Positions 8,036 through 17,373 of a stretch of DNA of 64,000 bases are shown one piece after another. Under the pieces are notes generated by a model. It did not search any database and had not been told where the DNA came from. It saw only the letters and a list, made by a program, of their open reading frames with translations. Numbering within the stretch: position 1 is the first letter of the stretch; each line of letters opens with the position of its first letter. This DNA is from Curtanaerobium respiraculi (GTDB lineage Bacteria; Actinomycetota; Coriobacteriia; Coriobacteriales; Eggerthellaceae). Where the stretch lies: contig NZ_JANIPD030000044.1 of the NCBI RefSeq assembly GCF_024609215.1, forward strand, positions 1 to 64,000. Direction: 5' to 3'. A program made the translations under genes and the position numbers.

Positions 8036-8272
8036 ATGGCAAAGAAAAACACCCTTTCCAGAATCGTCATCATCGCTCTGATCGCGGCAATTGCGGTGGT
8101 CGGGGCCCTGCTTGCGGTGCAGCATGCAGGCATCCAGCAGGCAGTCGCACCCAATGCCGCTCAAGATCAGGGCCAGAGCTTCGAGGTCGACCCCGACAAT
8201 CCGCCCGAAGGCTTCGAGATCATCAGGGACGGGGAAGCGCCCAGCTCCGCCTCCGCAGGAAAAGCATCGTAG
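8036..8272 (+). CDS. Small single-pass membrane protein heading the efflux operon
   Basis: This 78-aa protein begins MAKKNTLSRIVIIALIAAI: a basic N-terminus, one hydrophobic segment (about 10-30), then an acidic, Pro/Ser-rich outward tail. AAGGAG precedes the ATG at 8036 by about 6 bp. I do not recognise a family. Its position, 26 bp before the adaptor gene, suggests an accessory role in the efflux complex or in signalling to the kinase (inference). Confidence 0.65.
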   Translation: MAKKNTLSRIVIIALIAAIAVVGALLAVQHAGIQQAVAPNAAQDQGQSFEVDPDNPPEGFEIIRDGEAPSSASAGKAS

Positions 8273-8298
8273 CCGCCTGCTTCGACAAGGAAACGAAC

Positions 8299-9210
8299 AT
8301 GAGCAAAACCACTGGAACAAGGATCGCAATCGTCATTCTAGCCGGAGTGCTGGGAATTCTCATCTGGGCGCTCGTCGGGGGATCGTCTTCTCTCGGCCTG
8401 GGCATGCAACAGCCGGACAATGGGGAAGCGGCGCCGCGCACCGCATCGGTCGAAAGGCGCACCATCGAGGCGCTGGTCACCGGACCTGGCGAGATAAAGG
8501 GCTCATCGTCCTCGAGGCTTGAATTGGATTCGAAGCGCAACTTCAAGAGCTTCGATCAGCCCATGAACACTCGAATCGCTCAGGGAGAGACGCTTGTCAG
8601 TTATACGTACGGCAAGCCGCTCGTCGCGCCCTACGACCTCGTGGTCACCGAGAAGAGCCTTCCGAAAGAGGGTAAGCACGTGACAAGCGAGCACAGTCTG
8701 CAGGTTACGCGCATCGACACGATGAACGTCGATATTTCGGTCGGTCAGAACGATGTCGACAAGATCGAGAAAGGGCAGTCCGTAGACGTCGCCATCAGCG
8801 GCGACAAGGAGCGCGTGGTCCGGGGGACCGTGGAATCGATCAATCAGGTTGGAACCTACAGCCCTTCCGGATCGAAGTACACGGTCACGGTATCCATCCC
8901 GAATGAAGACGGCTCCATCCTCGTCGGCATGGCCGCCAATCTGAGCATCAAGACCAAAGAGGCTGCAAACGTCCTGGCCGTGCCGGTGAGTGCGGTCAAG
9001 GTAAACGGGCAGAGCGCCACCGTATCCGTCGTCAAGGCGGATGGCTCCGTGGTGGAAAAGAGCGTCACCCCCGGCCTTTCCGATGGGAAATTCGTCGAAA
9101 TCACCGGAGAGGTCGCTGAAGGAGACCAGGTCGCGCTCAACGAGATAGGATCGGCAACCGAAACCGCCCATTCGAATCAACCCACCGGGACCCGATCCGC
9201 GATGAGCTAG
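8299..9210 (+). CDS. MacA/HlyD-like efflux adaptor (periplasmic adaptor family)
   Basis: This 303-aa protein has one N-terminal membrane anchor (about 9-27) followed by barrel-sandwich and beta-barrel segments, with a SVGQNDVDKIEKGQSVDVAI stretch typical of RND/MacA-type adaptors and a C-terminal VPVSAVKVNGQSATVSVV membrane-proximal domain. The long coiled coil of Gram-negative MacA is missing, as expected where there is no outer-membrane channel. It is the second gene of a four-gene operon with an ABC ATPase and a permease. Confidence 0.85.
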   Translation: MSKTTGTRIAIVILAGVLGILIWALVGGSSSLGLGMQQPDNGEAAPRTASVERRTIEALVTGPGEIKGSSSSRLELDSKRNFKSFDQPMNTRIAQGETLVSYTYGKPLVAPYDLVVTEKSLPKEGKHVTSEHSLQVTRIDTMNVDISVGQNDVDKIEKGQSVDVAISGDKERVVRGTVESINQVGTYSPSGSKYTVTVSIPNEDGSILVGMAANLSIKTKEAANVLAVPVSAVKVNGQSATVSVVKADGSVVEKSVTPGLSDGKFVEITGEVAEGDQVALNEIGSATETAHSNQPTGTRSAMS

Positions 9211-9218
9211 GAGGCGAC

Positions 9219-9934
<716 letters not shown>

Positions 9935-9938
<4 letters not shown>

Positions 9939-11089
9939 ACCTCATCCAAACTCTGCGGGAGTCTTCGCTCAACGTCTTGCGCAACAAGTTCCGCACCGCG
10001 CTTACCATGCTCGGCCTCATAATCGGCATCGCATCCGTCATCGTGCTCGTCGGAATCGGAGACGGCTCGAACGAGCAGGTTGCCAAACGCATCCAATCGC
10101 TGGGCGGAGATGTCATATCGGCCTACACCTACAACAACCGCAGCCTCGATTACAAAGATATCGAGCGCATCCGCGAAAGCGAAAACGTTCTGGCCGTCTC
10201 GCCCTCTAAATTCATCTCCGCAGATGTTACCTGCAACCATACGAAGCTGGGACAGGCAAGCGTCACCGCAGCTGACGAACAGTACCTCGACGCACGCAAT
10301 CTTTCGCTTGAAAGAGGGCGCAATCTATCGGCAATCGATCGAACCAACAAGAGCAAGGTCTGCATCGTCGGCCAAAAGATCGCGAAAGATCTCGGCGGCG
10401 ACGAGCAGGCAGTTGGAAAGACCCTCAAGCTCAACGGACATATCTTCACCATCGTCGGCATCATTCGATCTCAGGGAGAGTCGATGGGGACCGACACGGG
10501 GAAGCTCGTGGCCATCCCCCTCACCGTCGCGCCCGAGCTCGGCGCCGACATGAGCTTCAACGAAGCCTATGCGCGAGCAGCAAACGAGCAGGTCGATGCG
10601 GCGAAAGCCGATTTGGCCTCATATTTCTCCAATGAACGGCAGCTCAGCCCGAACCACTGGACCGTCAACACCCAAGATGAGCTCATCAACGCGACCTCGT
10701 CGGTCAATAAGACGATGTCGGCGCTTCTCGGGGGCATCGCCAGCATCTCCCTGTTAGTGGCGGGCATCGGAGTGATGAACGTGATGCTCGTTTCCGTCGC
10801 CGAACGCGTGAGAGAAATCGGCATCAAGAAAGCGCTCGGGGCGCGGCGAATCGATATTATGGGGCAGTTCCTTACCGAGTCGCTCATCATCAGCGTGCTG
10901 GGAGGCTCTATCGGAATCCTCTGCGGGCTCGGCTTCGGCTTCGCGGCCACGCAAACCGGGGTTGCTTTCGCCCCATCCCCCGCCATCGTCGCAGTGGCGG
11001 CGGCGACAAGCATCGGGATCGGCCTGGTGTTCGGACTTGTTCCGGCATACCGCGCCGCTGCTCTCAATCCGATCGACGCTCTCAAATAG
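9935..11089 (+). CDS. MacB/FtsX-family ABC transporter permease
   Basis: This 384-aa protein has TM1 near residues 20-42, a large extracytoplasmic MacB periplasmic core domain (about 45-240) and a C-terminal three-helix FtsX domain with the conserved GIGVMNVMLVSVAERVREIG and KALGARR motifs. With the adaptor and ATPase it forms a MacAB-type tripartite-like exporter, probably for amphiphilic peptides, macrolides or cell-surface compounds. It is the last gene of the operon. Confidence 0.92.
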
Positions 11090-11533
11090 GGGCCTTTCCG
11101 GCATTCGAATAGCGTGGAAGCAGCCGCCCGGATTAGGCAATAGGAAGATGAAAGGAGCATCAAGCCAATCTGGTTGCCGGTCTTCGTAGACACGGAACCC
11201 AGGAATTCCATCTTCAAGGACCGATAGCCGCAGGGCGCGTCTGCACCCTGCGCTATCCTCGTGTACGGAGACGGCAACGATATCCAACAACATCCTGGAC
11301 CTGCCCGGGAAGGAGCTGCTCATCAAGTCCTACAGGCGGAGTCCTAGCGTCAAGATCGCGGACTTCTGCAAGGCGAACAACATGACAGGCGACATCCCAG
11401 ACGTGGCTCGGAGGATACGACGTGCAGCAATGGGATGCGAGAACGCTTGAGAAACGACTTTCTGGTGCACGATTTTCGCGAAATCGGTTTTTTCGAGCTT
11501 TTTCGCAACGGATTTCCTCAACCCGGCACTTCC
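11090..11533. other. Intergenic stretch with a possible gene remnant
   Basis: Minus and plus frames here are short. One plus-strand reading, about 11266-11450, translates without a stop as protein-like sequence (LPGKELLIKSYRRSPSVKI, then ADFCKANNMT and an Arg-rich end), reminiscent of a helix-turn-helix N-terminus of a transposase or regulator. It has no credible start codon or RBS. I regard it as a probable remnant of unknown origin; the rest shows nothing recognisable. Confidence 0.35.
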
Positions 11534-12169
11534 TCATGCGTCCTCGAACAGGGCCTCATAACCGCGGTGGTAGAAGCGCACGAGCGCCTGCATATTCGCA
11601 AAGGCATCCGCTTCGGCAGGCTCCAATCGGAAGACCTCGAAGAGGCAGGCGAAATACGAGCGCGCGAGCGTGCGAGCGAGCGTATCGGATATCGCGGAGA
11701 TCTTATCGTCGCCCCCCTCGTTGCGGACATCGACGTAGCGGGTGGTGCTTTCCGCCTCGATCTCCACGAACCGCTCCACGTAGTCGGCCCACGGCGTGCC
11801 GCCCGCTTTCTCGAGCACAAGCAGGAACGCATCGCGGTTGTCGTAGAGCACCGAGACGATCCTCTTGTTCACCTCCAGCGTGAAGCCCAGCATGTCCTCC
11901 ATCCCCTGCCGTTCGAAAGGCTGCTCGTAGAACTTTCTCTGGGCGCTTTCGAAAAGCGAGAGCAGCTCGTTCGCCGCCGGCGCCACGATCGCGTTGAAAA
12001 GATCCTGCTTCGTGGAGAAGTATCCGTAGATGGCCCCTGTGGTCAAATCCGCCTTCTGCGCGATGACGCGCAGGGATGCCTTCTCGAACCCCTTCTCCGC
12101 GAATTCCCCTCGCGCCGCGTCCAGGATCCTCTCCCGCGACGCGGCGCCATTCATCGTCTTCACCGCCAT
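11534..12169 (-). CDS. TetR-family transcriptional regulator
   Basis: About 211 aa. The N-terminal HTH reads ERILDAARGEFAEKGFEKAS, then VIAQKADLTTGAIYGYF, a canonical TetR DNA-binding domain. The C-terminal ligand domain is alpha-helical and not assignable. ATG at 12169 (MAVKTMNG) has GAGAGGG just upstream; in-frame ATGs at 12202 and 12211 are also possible. It is the last gene of the operon with the two ABC transporter genes and probably controls it through the ATATAAC-N3-GTTATAT palindrome at 15772-15788. Confidence 0.88.
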   Translation of the reverse strand: MAVKTMNGAASRERILDAARGEFAEKGFEKASLRVIAQKADLTTGAIYGYFSTKQDLFNAIVAPAANELLSLFESAQRKFYEQPFERQGMEDMLGFTLEVNKRIVSVLYDNRDAFLLVLEKAGGTPWADYVERFVEIEAESTTRYVDVRNEGGDDKISAISDTLARTLARSYFACLFEVFRLEPAEADAFANMQALVRFYHRGYEALFEDA

Positions 12170-12229
12170 GCCCTCTCGTCCGCCTGCACCGTTTCGCCCC
12201 ATTATAGGCAAGCGGTCGGCTCCGGATCG

Positions 12230-13969
12230 CTACGCGACGGCTATCTTCCATCCGGCGGCGCGTTCGCGCATGTTCACGAAATCGGCGTAGAGGCCGCCCT
12301 GCTCCATGAGCTCGCCGTGGGTCCCGCGCTGCACGATGCGTCCGGCATCCATCACGAGTATCTGGTCGGCGTCTCGCACGGTCTTCAGCCGATGGGCGAT
12401 CATGATGACGGTCTTACTCTGCGTCAGCTCGGCGATCGCCCGCTGCAGATCCAGCTCGTTTTCCGGGTCGACGTTGGCGGTGGCCTCGTCGAGCACGACG
12501 ATGGGCGCGTCCTTCAGTATGGCGCGCGCGATGGACAACCGCTGCCGCTCGCCTCCCGAAAGCGTCGCCCCGTTCTCGCCGAGGCGCGTGGCGTAACCGT
12601 TCGGGAGCGCGGAGATGAACTCGTCGCAGCACGCCCTGCGCGCGGCGGCAACGACCTGCTCGTGGGTGGCGGCAGGCGTGCCGAACTTGATGTTGTTCTC
12701 GATGGTGTCATCGAACAGGAATACGCCTTGGAACACCGTCGAGAAATTGGCGAGCAGAGCATCCACCCGGTAGTCGCGCACGTCGCGCCCGCCAAGCGCG
12801 ATCCTCCCCTCGTCGACATCCCAGAAGCGCTCGATCAGGCGAACGAGCGTCGTCTTGCCAGAGCCGGACGGTCCCACGATGGCGCAGGAGGTTCCGGCGG
12901 GTACGGTAAGGCTCACGTCCTCGAGCACCCTGCCCGAACCGTAGCCGAAGGACACGTTCTCGACGTTGATATCCAATCCGGGCGCCTCTTCCAAGCCGGC
13001 GCCCTCGTCCATGCCCTTGACGGCGAGCATGGCGTCGACGCGGCCCATGGCAACTTCGATCTGGCGCAATATGGTGGAGAATGCGCCCGACATCTCGAGT
13101 CGGCTGAACACCATGAACGATGCGACTATCATGGTCAGGCTGATGCCTGCGTCCATGGAGCCGGAGACGAGCAGCCAGCACGAGAGCAGGCACATGGCGA
13201 CGCTCGACGCCTTCGATACGAAGGCCTGCATGACAGCGAAGCGCATCGCGGCAAGCTCGAATGCGACATTTTGGCGCTCGCAATCGGCTATAGCGCCGGA
13301 AAGGCGGTCTTGCGCGCTATCGAGCAGGGAAAACGCCCGCACGACGCCGATTCCGCGCACGTATTCGAGCACGGCGCCCACGATGCGCGCCTGCGCCGCG
13401 ACGCGCTTGTCGGAAGTGGCGCGGACGAAGCGCTGCAGGAGTTCCATGCTTCCGGCGAACAGCGCGATGGTTACCAGCGTGAGCAGGCCGAGCCGCCAAT
13501 CGAGCACGAACATCATGGCACAGATCATGAGCGAGAACGCCAGCCCGCCGAGCACGGCCTGATAGACCATGCCGCCGAGGTTCTGCACATCGTCGAGCGT
13601 GTTGGTCATGACGCCCGTCACCTCACCCAGGCTCTTCTCGTTGAAATACCCCATGGGGAGATGGCGCAGCCTGTCCCCCACCTCAGCGCGCTTCCTCCCC
13701 GCATTGCCATAGTTGGCGAAGCAGAAGTTCATGCTCGAGAGGTGGGCGGTGATGAACGAACCCGCGATGCTCGCCAGCATGATGGCGAGCGCGACGAGCG
13801 CGGTGGATCCGGACACCGTGCCGTGTGCGAGGTCGGTGAACACGACCCAGAGGGCCGTGATCTGCAGCGCCTCGAACAGCGCGTGCAGGAAGGTGAAGAC
13901 GAGGCCGCGGATGAGCTTCGGCTGATAGGCGCGTCCGAATGCGAAATACTCTCTGAGAACGGAAATCAT
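12230..13969 (-). CDS. Exporter-fold ABC transporter, second half (YbtQ/IrtB-like)
   Basis: This 579-aa protein fuses a six-helix type IV ABC membrane domain (about 1-320) with an ATPase domain (Walker A GPSGSGKTT, signature LSGGERQRLS, Walker B IVVLDEAT, switch IAHRL). It forms a heterodimer with the product of the gene 14 bp upstream. Pairs of this kind next to a TetR gene include drug exporters, but the membrane domains here look closest to the YbtPQ/IrtAB group, which has an exporter fold yet imports ferric siderophores. Import versus export is an inference from similarity, pairing and the operator upstream. Confidence 0.85.
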   Translation of the reverse strand: MISVLREYFAFGRAYQPKLIRGLVFTFLHALFEALQITALWVVFTDLAHGTVSGSTALVALAIMLASIAGSFITAHLSSMNFCFANYGNAGRKRAEVGDRLRHLPMGYFNEKSLGEVTGVMTNTLDDVQNLGGMVYQAVLGGLAFSLMICAMMFVLDWRLGLLTLVTIALFAGSMELLQRFVRATSDKRVAAQARIVGAVLEYVRGIGVVRAFSLLDSAQDRLSGAIADCERQNVAFELAAMRFAVMQAFVSKASSVAMCLLSCWLLVSGSMDAGISLTMIVASFMVFSRLEMSGAFSTILRQIEVAMGRVDAMLAVKGMDEGAGLEEAPGLDINVENVSFGYGSGRVLEDVSLTVPAGTSCAIVGPSGSGKTTLVRLIERFWDVDEGRIALGGRDVRDYRVDALLANFSTVFQGVFLFDDTIENNIKFGTPAATHEQVVAAARRACCDEFISALPNGYATRLGENGATLSGGERQRLSIARAILKDAPIVVLDEATANVDPENELDLQRAIAELTQSKTVIMIAHRLKTVRDADQILVMDAGRIVQRGTHGELMEQGGLYADFVNMRERAAGWKIAVA

Positions 13970-13983
13970 GGCCGCACCCTCCT

Positions 13984-15738
13984 TCAGGCTGCGTCCCGCG
14001 CACCGATGTGGGCGCGGTACATGTCGGCATAGAGCGGGCAGTCCGCCATGAGCTCGTCATGGGTCCCCTGCGCCTCGATACGGCCCTGGGATACCACGAC
14101 GATGGCATCTGCGTCGCGCACGGTGGAAAGGCGGTGGGCTATCACCACGAGGGTCTTGCCGGCCACGAGTCGCGCGACGGCCGATTCGACCTCGGCCTCG
14201 CTCTCGGGGTCGGCGTAGGCCGTCGCCTCGTCGAGCAGGACGATGGGAGCGTCTTTGAGCATGGCGCGCGCGATGGCGACGCGCTGGCGCTCGCCTCCCG
14301 AAAGATGACCGCCCGAGCTGCCTACAACGGTTTGGTAACCGGCGGGCAGACCCGTGATGAAATCGTGGCACCCCGACGCCTTCGCGCAGGCGACCACCTC
14401 GTCATCGTCCGCATCGGGGCGCCCCATGCGGATGTTGTTCATGATGGTGTCGTCGAACAGATAGCTGTTCTGGTCCACATAGGCGACCTGCTCCGCCAGC
14501 TGATCGGCGGTGAGCTCTTCGAGCGAACGGCCCCCGATGCGCACGCTGCCGCCGTCCGGGTCCCAGAATCCGGCGATGAGGCGGGCGAGCGTCGACTTGC
14601 CCGAGCCCGACGGCCCCACGAGCGCCGTCACGCCCCCCTCTTCGATGGAAAGGTCGACGCCGTGGATGACCTCCGCATCGCCGTACGAGAAGCGGACATC
14701 CGAAAGCTCGATGCCATGGCCGTCGAGGTCGGCCGGCGCGGATGCGCGGTGCTGGTCGGCAATGTCGAGCACCCGCGAGATCTCGCCCACCGTGGTGCCG
14801 ATCTGCGCCAAGGAGTCGGTGAAGCTCATAGCCGAGTACAGCGGAGGGAAGATGCCCACCGAAAGCACGGCGCACATGGCGAAGGCGGCAGGCTCGAGCG
14901 TGCCCTGGGAGACGAACAGGCAGCCCAGCGGCAGCACGGTCACGAGCGTCGCCGGCGCCACGGACAGCGTTCCGTCGGACCATATCTGGCAATGCGCCAT
15001 CCAATCGATGAACGAATGCGCCGACGTATGCACGGCACGGGAGAACTTCTCGTACGAGCTGGCCGATTGGCCGAATGCCTTGATGACCTCGATGCCCGCG
15101 ACGTACTCCACCGAGGCGTCGTTCATGGCCTTGCCCGCCTCGACGGTGCGGCCGTACCATTCCTCGTAGTCCCGTGTCATCCCCGCCATGCACAGCATGC
15201 CGAGCGCGATGGGCACGAGCGCGGCGAGGGCGAGCCTCCAGTCGAGGGTGAACAGGTACACGATGACTGCCAGGGGCACCAGCAGGTTGGAGGTGAGCTC
15301 GGGCACGGCATGGGCGAGCATGGTCTCGATGCTGTCGACCTTCTCCACCATGAGCGATTTCAGCGTCCCCGAAGGGGTCTCGAGCACGCGGCCCATGGGG
15401 ACGTGGACGAGCTTCTCGGCCAGGAGGCGGCGGATATGCGAGATCGTGGCGAACGTGGCGATGTGCGAGATCGCCGTGGAGGCGAAGTGGAACACGAGGT
15501 AGACGAGGTAGCCGACGGCGGCAACGATCCCCCAATACAGGAAGAAGCTCCACTCCCTCCCCCCGTCGAGGATCCCCGCGACCATGTTGCCGGCGGCGAA
15601 ATAGGGAACGATGCTCCCGGCGACCCCGATGATCGCCAGAACGACGCTCACGGCATAGCTGCCCTTCCGCTCCGACCACCCCAAGAGCAATGCCACGGGG
15701 GAGGGATCTCTGGGCGTTTCAGATTTCGAACGAGCCAT
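13984..15738 (-). CDS. Exporter-fold ABC transporter, first half (YbtP/IrtA-like)
   Basis: This 584-aa half-transporter has an N-terminal type IV membrane domain (about 20-330) and a C-terminal ATPase (Walker A GPSGSGKST, signature LSGGERQRVAIARAM, Walker B IVLLDEAT, switch VIAHRLS). The first helix pair reads SIVPYFAAGNMV, which resembles siderophore-importing exporter-fold ABC proteins. No SIP-type ferric reductase domain, as in mycobacterial IrtA, is attached. It heads the operon. Two palindromes, a shared GTTAG-N6-CTAAC box and a TetR-like operator, sit within 50 bp of its start. Confidence 0.85.
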   Translation of the reverse strand: MARSKSETPRDPSPVALLLGWSERKGSYAVSVVLAIIGVAGSIVPYFAAGNMVAGILDGGREWSFFLYWGIVAAVGYLVYLVFHFASTAISHIATFATISHIRRLLAEKLVHVPMGRVLETPSGTLKSLMVEKVDSIETMLAHAVPELTSNLLVPLAVIVYLFTLDWRLALAALVPIALGMLCMAGMTRDYEEWYGRTVEAGKAMNDASVEYVAGIEVIKAFGQSASSYEKFSRAVHTSAHSFIDWMAHCQIWSDGTLSVAPATLVTVLPLGCLFVSQGTLEPAAFAMCAVLSVGIFPPLYSAMSFTDSLAQIGTTVGEISRVLDIADQHRASAPADLDGHGIELSDVRFSYGDAEVIHGVDLSIEEGGVTALVGPSGSGKSTLARLIAGFWDPDGGSVRIGGRSLEELTADQLAEQVAYVDQNSYLFDDTIMNNIRMGRPDADDDEVVACAKASGCHDFITGLPAGYQTVVGSSGGHLSGGERQRVAIARAMLKDAPIVLLDEATAYADPESEAEVESAVARLVAGKTLVVIAHRLSTVRDADAIVVVSQGRIEAQGTHDELMADCPLYADMYRAHIGARDAA

Positions 15739-15754
15739 ATCCGTCCTTTCATTT

Positions 15755-15770
15755 GTTAGGGTAAGCTAAC
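15755..15770. promoter_or_regulatory. Shared palindrome GTTAG-N6-CTAAC, copy 2
   Basis: GTTAGGGTAAGCTAAC lies 17 bp upstream of the first ABC gene. The extended site TTAGGGTAAGCTAAC matches the DtxR/IdeR consensus TTAGGTTAGCCTAACCTAA at about 13 of 19 positions by eye. Arms are the same as in copies 1957-1972 and 43409-43424. Confidence 0.65.
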
Positions 15771-15771
15771 T

Positions 15772-15788
15772 ATATAACACTGTTATAT
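15772..15788. promoter_or_regulatory. Palindrome ATATAAC-N3-GTTATAT, probable TetR operator
   Basis: Perfect 7-bp arms around ACT, abutting the GTTAG-N6-CTAAC box. Arm length and spacing fit a TetR operator, and the operon's last gene is a TetR regulator. The AT-rich arms also contain -10-like sequence, so binding would block the promoter. Confidence 0.6.
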
Positions 15789-16307
15789 CGATTTGAAAAG
15801 ACCGATTGGCGAAATCCCCGAACGCGAGGCAGGGGTGCGACGGTTTTCTCGGAGCGTCTCTCTGTTAGCGGTTATTCGGAGCTCCTTCTTGCTGATACAC
15901 GATATCAGCTCCCCGCAATCGCCGCAGCGAAATCCCGCGCCGATTCGTGGACGAAGAAGCTCCGCGCGATATCCTGTGCCGTGGCGTCCGCGCGCACGAG
16001 GAACCGTGCGTCAACGGCTGCACCAGCTCGACCGGCGCGACGTCGTCCGCGTGCACAAGGAACCGTGGACCGTCCCTTAGGGTACGGCTCCACGGACAAC
16101 GACCGCATCGCCGTGGCCGAAGACGGGAGCATCATGCAGGGATACGGGGTGGCTGCGCGGCGCCCGCCTTCACGATGCCCGACGATGACGTGAAGGTCAC
16201 TGCCGCGTCGAGGAGCTCGATGCCCCGAACCGAGCAGCGATGGCCTGCGCTCGGAAGGGCCTTCCTCCCAAGACGATGGCGCTGGCAGAGGAAATCGCCC
16301 GAGCCGC
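15789..16307. other. Intergenic stretch, possible decayed gene on the minus strand
   Basis: No intact gene fits. A minus-strand frame ending at about 15908 gives a protein-like tail (ATAQDIARSFFVHESARDF followed by AAAIAGS and stop), but upstream it turns into Arg-rich shadow sequence and no start with an RBS is visible. It may be the C-terminal remnant of a degraded gene of unknown type. Confidence 0.3.
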
Positions 16308-16350
16308 GAAAAAAACCGTGCCTCGGGGGAGAATCCCGAGACACGGTTCC
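16308..16350 (-). terminator. Rho-independent terminator of the SDR gene
   Basis: On the minus strand, AACCGTG/CTCGGG pairs with CCCGAG/CACGGTT, with one mismatch between the two stem blocks, and is followed by a run of T (the A-run at 16309-16315). It lies 30 bp beyond the SDR stop codon. Confidence 0.8.
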
Positions 16351-16379
16351 ACGTTGATGCGATCTGACCGGCAGACAGG

Positions 16380-17141
16380 CTATGCTGCGTCCCACCCGCC
16401 ATCAACCGGCATGATCACGCCGTTGACGAAGCTTGATTCATCGCTGGCGAGGAACAGCATGGCCTGCGCCAACTGCTCTGGCTCGCCCTGCCCGGGAAGG
16501 TTCGCCATGTTCAGTTTGACGCGATTGTAACCTGCCTCGCTTACCCCGGTCATCGACTGGGCGATATTGGTCTTCACCGCACCGGGGGCGATGGCGTTGC
16601 AGCGAATACCGTCGGGGGCGTACATGAAGGCGGTATTGCGCGTAATGCCCACGCCCGCGTGCTTGCTCGCCGTGTAGGCGACGCCGGCAATAGCGCCGCG
16701 CAGGCCGCCGTCGGACAGGTTGTTCACGATAACCCCCTTGATGCCGTTCTCCTTGAAGTAGCGCACCGCGTACTGGCAGGAGTACAGCAGGCTCTTCACG
16801 TTCACGGCGAACACCTTGTCCCAACGCTCCTCGGCGATGTCTTCGATGCCCTCCATGCCATCCATGATGCCGGCGTTGTTCACGATGATATCGAAGCGCC
16901 CCCACGTGCTGATTGCAAACCGGAACATCGCCTCGACCGATTCCCTGCTTGCCACGTTCGCGATGCAGCCGACAGCCTCCCCGCCAGCATCCTTTATCCC
17001 GGCGACGACGTCGTTCACACGATCCTCGGCGATATCGGCGACCACGACTTTGGCACCCTCCCTTGCGAAGAGCTCCGCGGTTGCTTTGCCCATGCCGCTT
17101 CCAGCTCCGGTCACGATGGCGATCTTGTTTTCGAGCCTCAT
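16380..17141 (-). CDS. Short-chain dehydrogenase/reductase (classical SDR)
   Basis: This 253-aa NAD(P)-dependent oxidoreductase shows TGAGSGMGK (nucleotide-binding glycine motif, about residues 12-20), NNAGIMDG, a serine in NNLSDGG and the catalytic YTASKHA (YxxxK) motif. It ends in the conserved substrate-loop region APGAVKTNIAQSM and MPVDGGWD. An acidic residue after the second strand (VVADIAED) suggests NAD over NADP. Coriobacteria carry many SDRs acting on steroids, bile acids and polyols, but the substrate cannot be inferred here. ATG at 17141 follows GGAAAGGAAATACC. It stands alone between two terminators. Confidence 0.9.
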   Translation of the reverse strand: MRLENKIAIVTGAGSGMGKATAELFAREGAKVVVADIAEDRVNDVVAGIKDAGGEAVGCIANVASRESVEAMFRFAISTWGRFDIIVNNAGIMDGMEGIEDIAEERWDKVFAVNVKSLLYSCQYAVRYFKENGIKGVIVNNLSDGGLRGAIAGVAYTASKHAGVGITRNTAFMYAPDGIRCNAIAPGAVKTNIAQSMTGVSEAGYNRVKLNMANLPGQGEPEQLAQAMLFLASDESSFVNGVIMPVDGGWDAA

Positions 17142-17276
17142 GGTATTTCCTTTCCGAGAACGGTTTGCCTGTTCTGGCCATACAGGCGCAGGGTACCGGA
17201 AGGACGCGATCCCGCCAGAGGGAATAATCCCTTGATCGGGGAGCAGAAAGCTATCCATGATGATCGAGGGCGTGTT

Positions 17277-17326
17277 CTCTCCTCGGTGCAAGAATCAGCG
17301 TATGCTTTTTCTTGCACCGAGGAGAG
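17277..17326. terminator. 18-bp-arm hairpin between the SDR gene and the DUF gene pair
   Basis: Arms CTCTCCTCGGTGCAAGAA (17277-17294) and its exact complement (17309-17326) enclose a 14-nt loop. It lies 47 bp beyond the stop at 17374 and is probably the terminator of the two-gene unit ending there, though no clear T-run follows. Confidence 0.6.
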
Positions 17327-17373
17327 GACGGACGGCATCGGCAGCTGCCAGAACGAGCACCAGCAGCGCGCGT

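Noticed and set aside
11435-14032. 865-codon plus-strand open frame
   Set aside because: It is an antisense shadow of the TetR and ABC genes; composition is His/Arg/Leu-rich without domains, while the minus frames carry clear motifs.
14008-15759. 583-codon plus-strand open frame
   Set aside because: Antisense shadow of the ABC half-transporter at 13984-15738.
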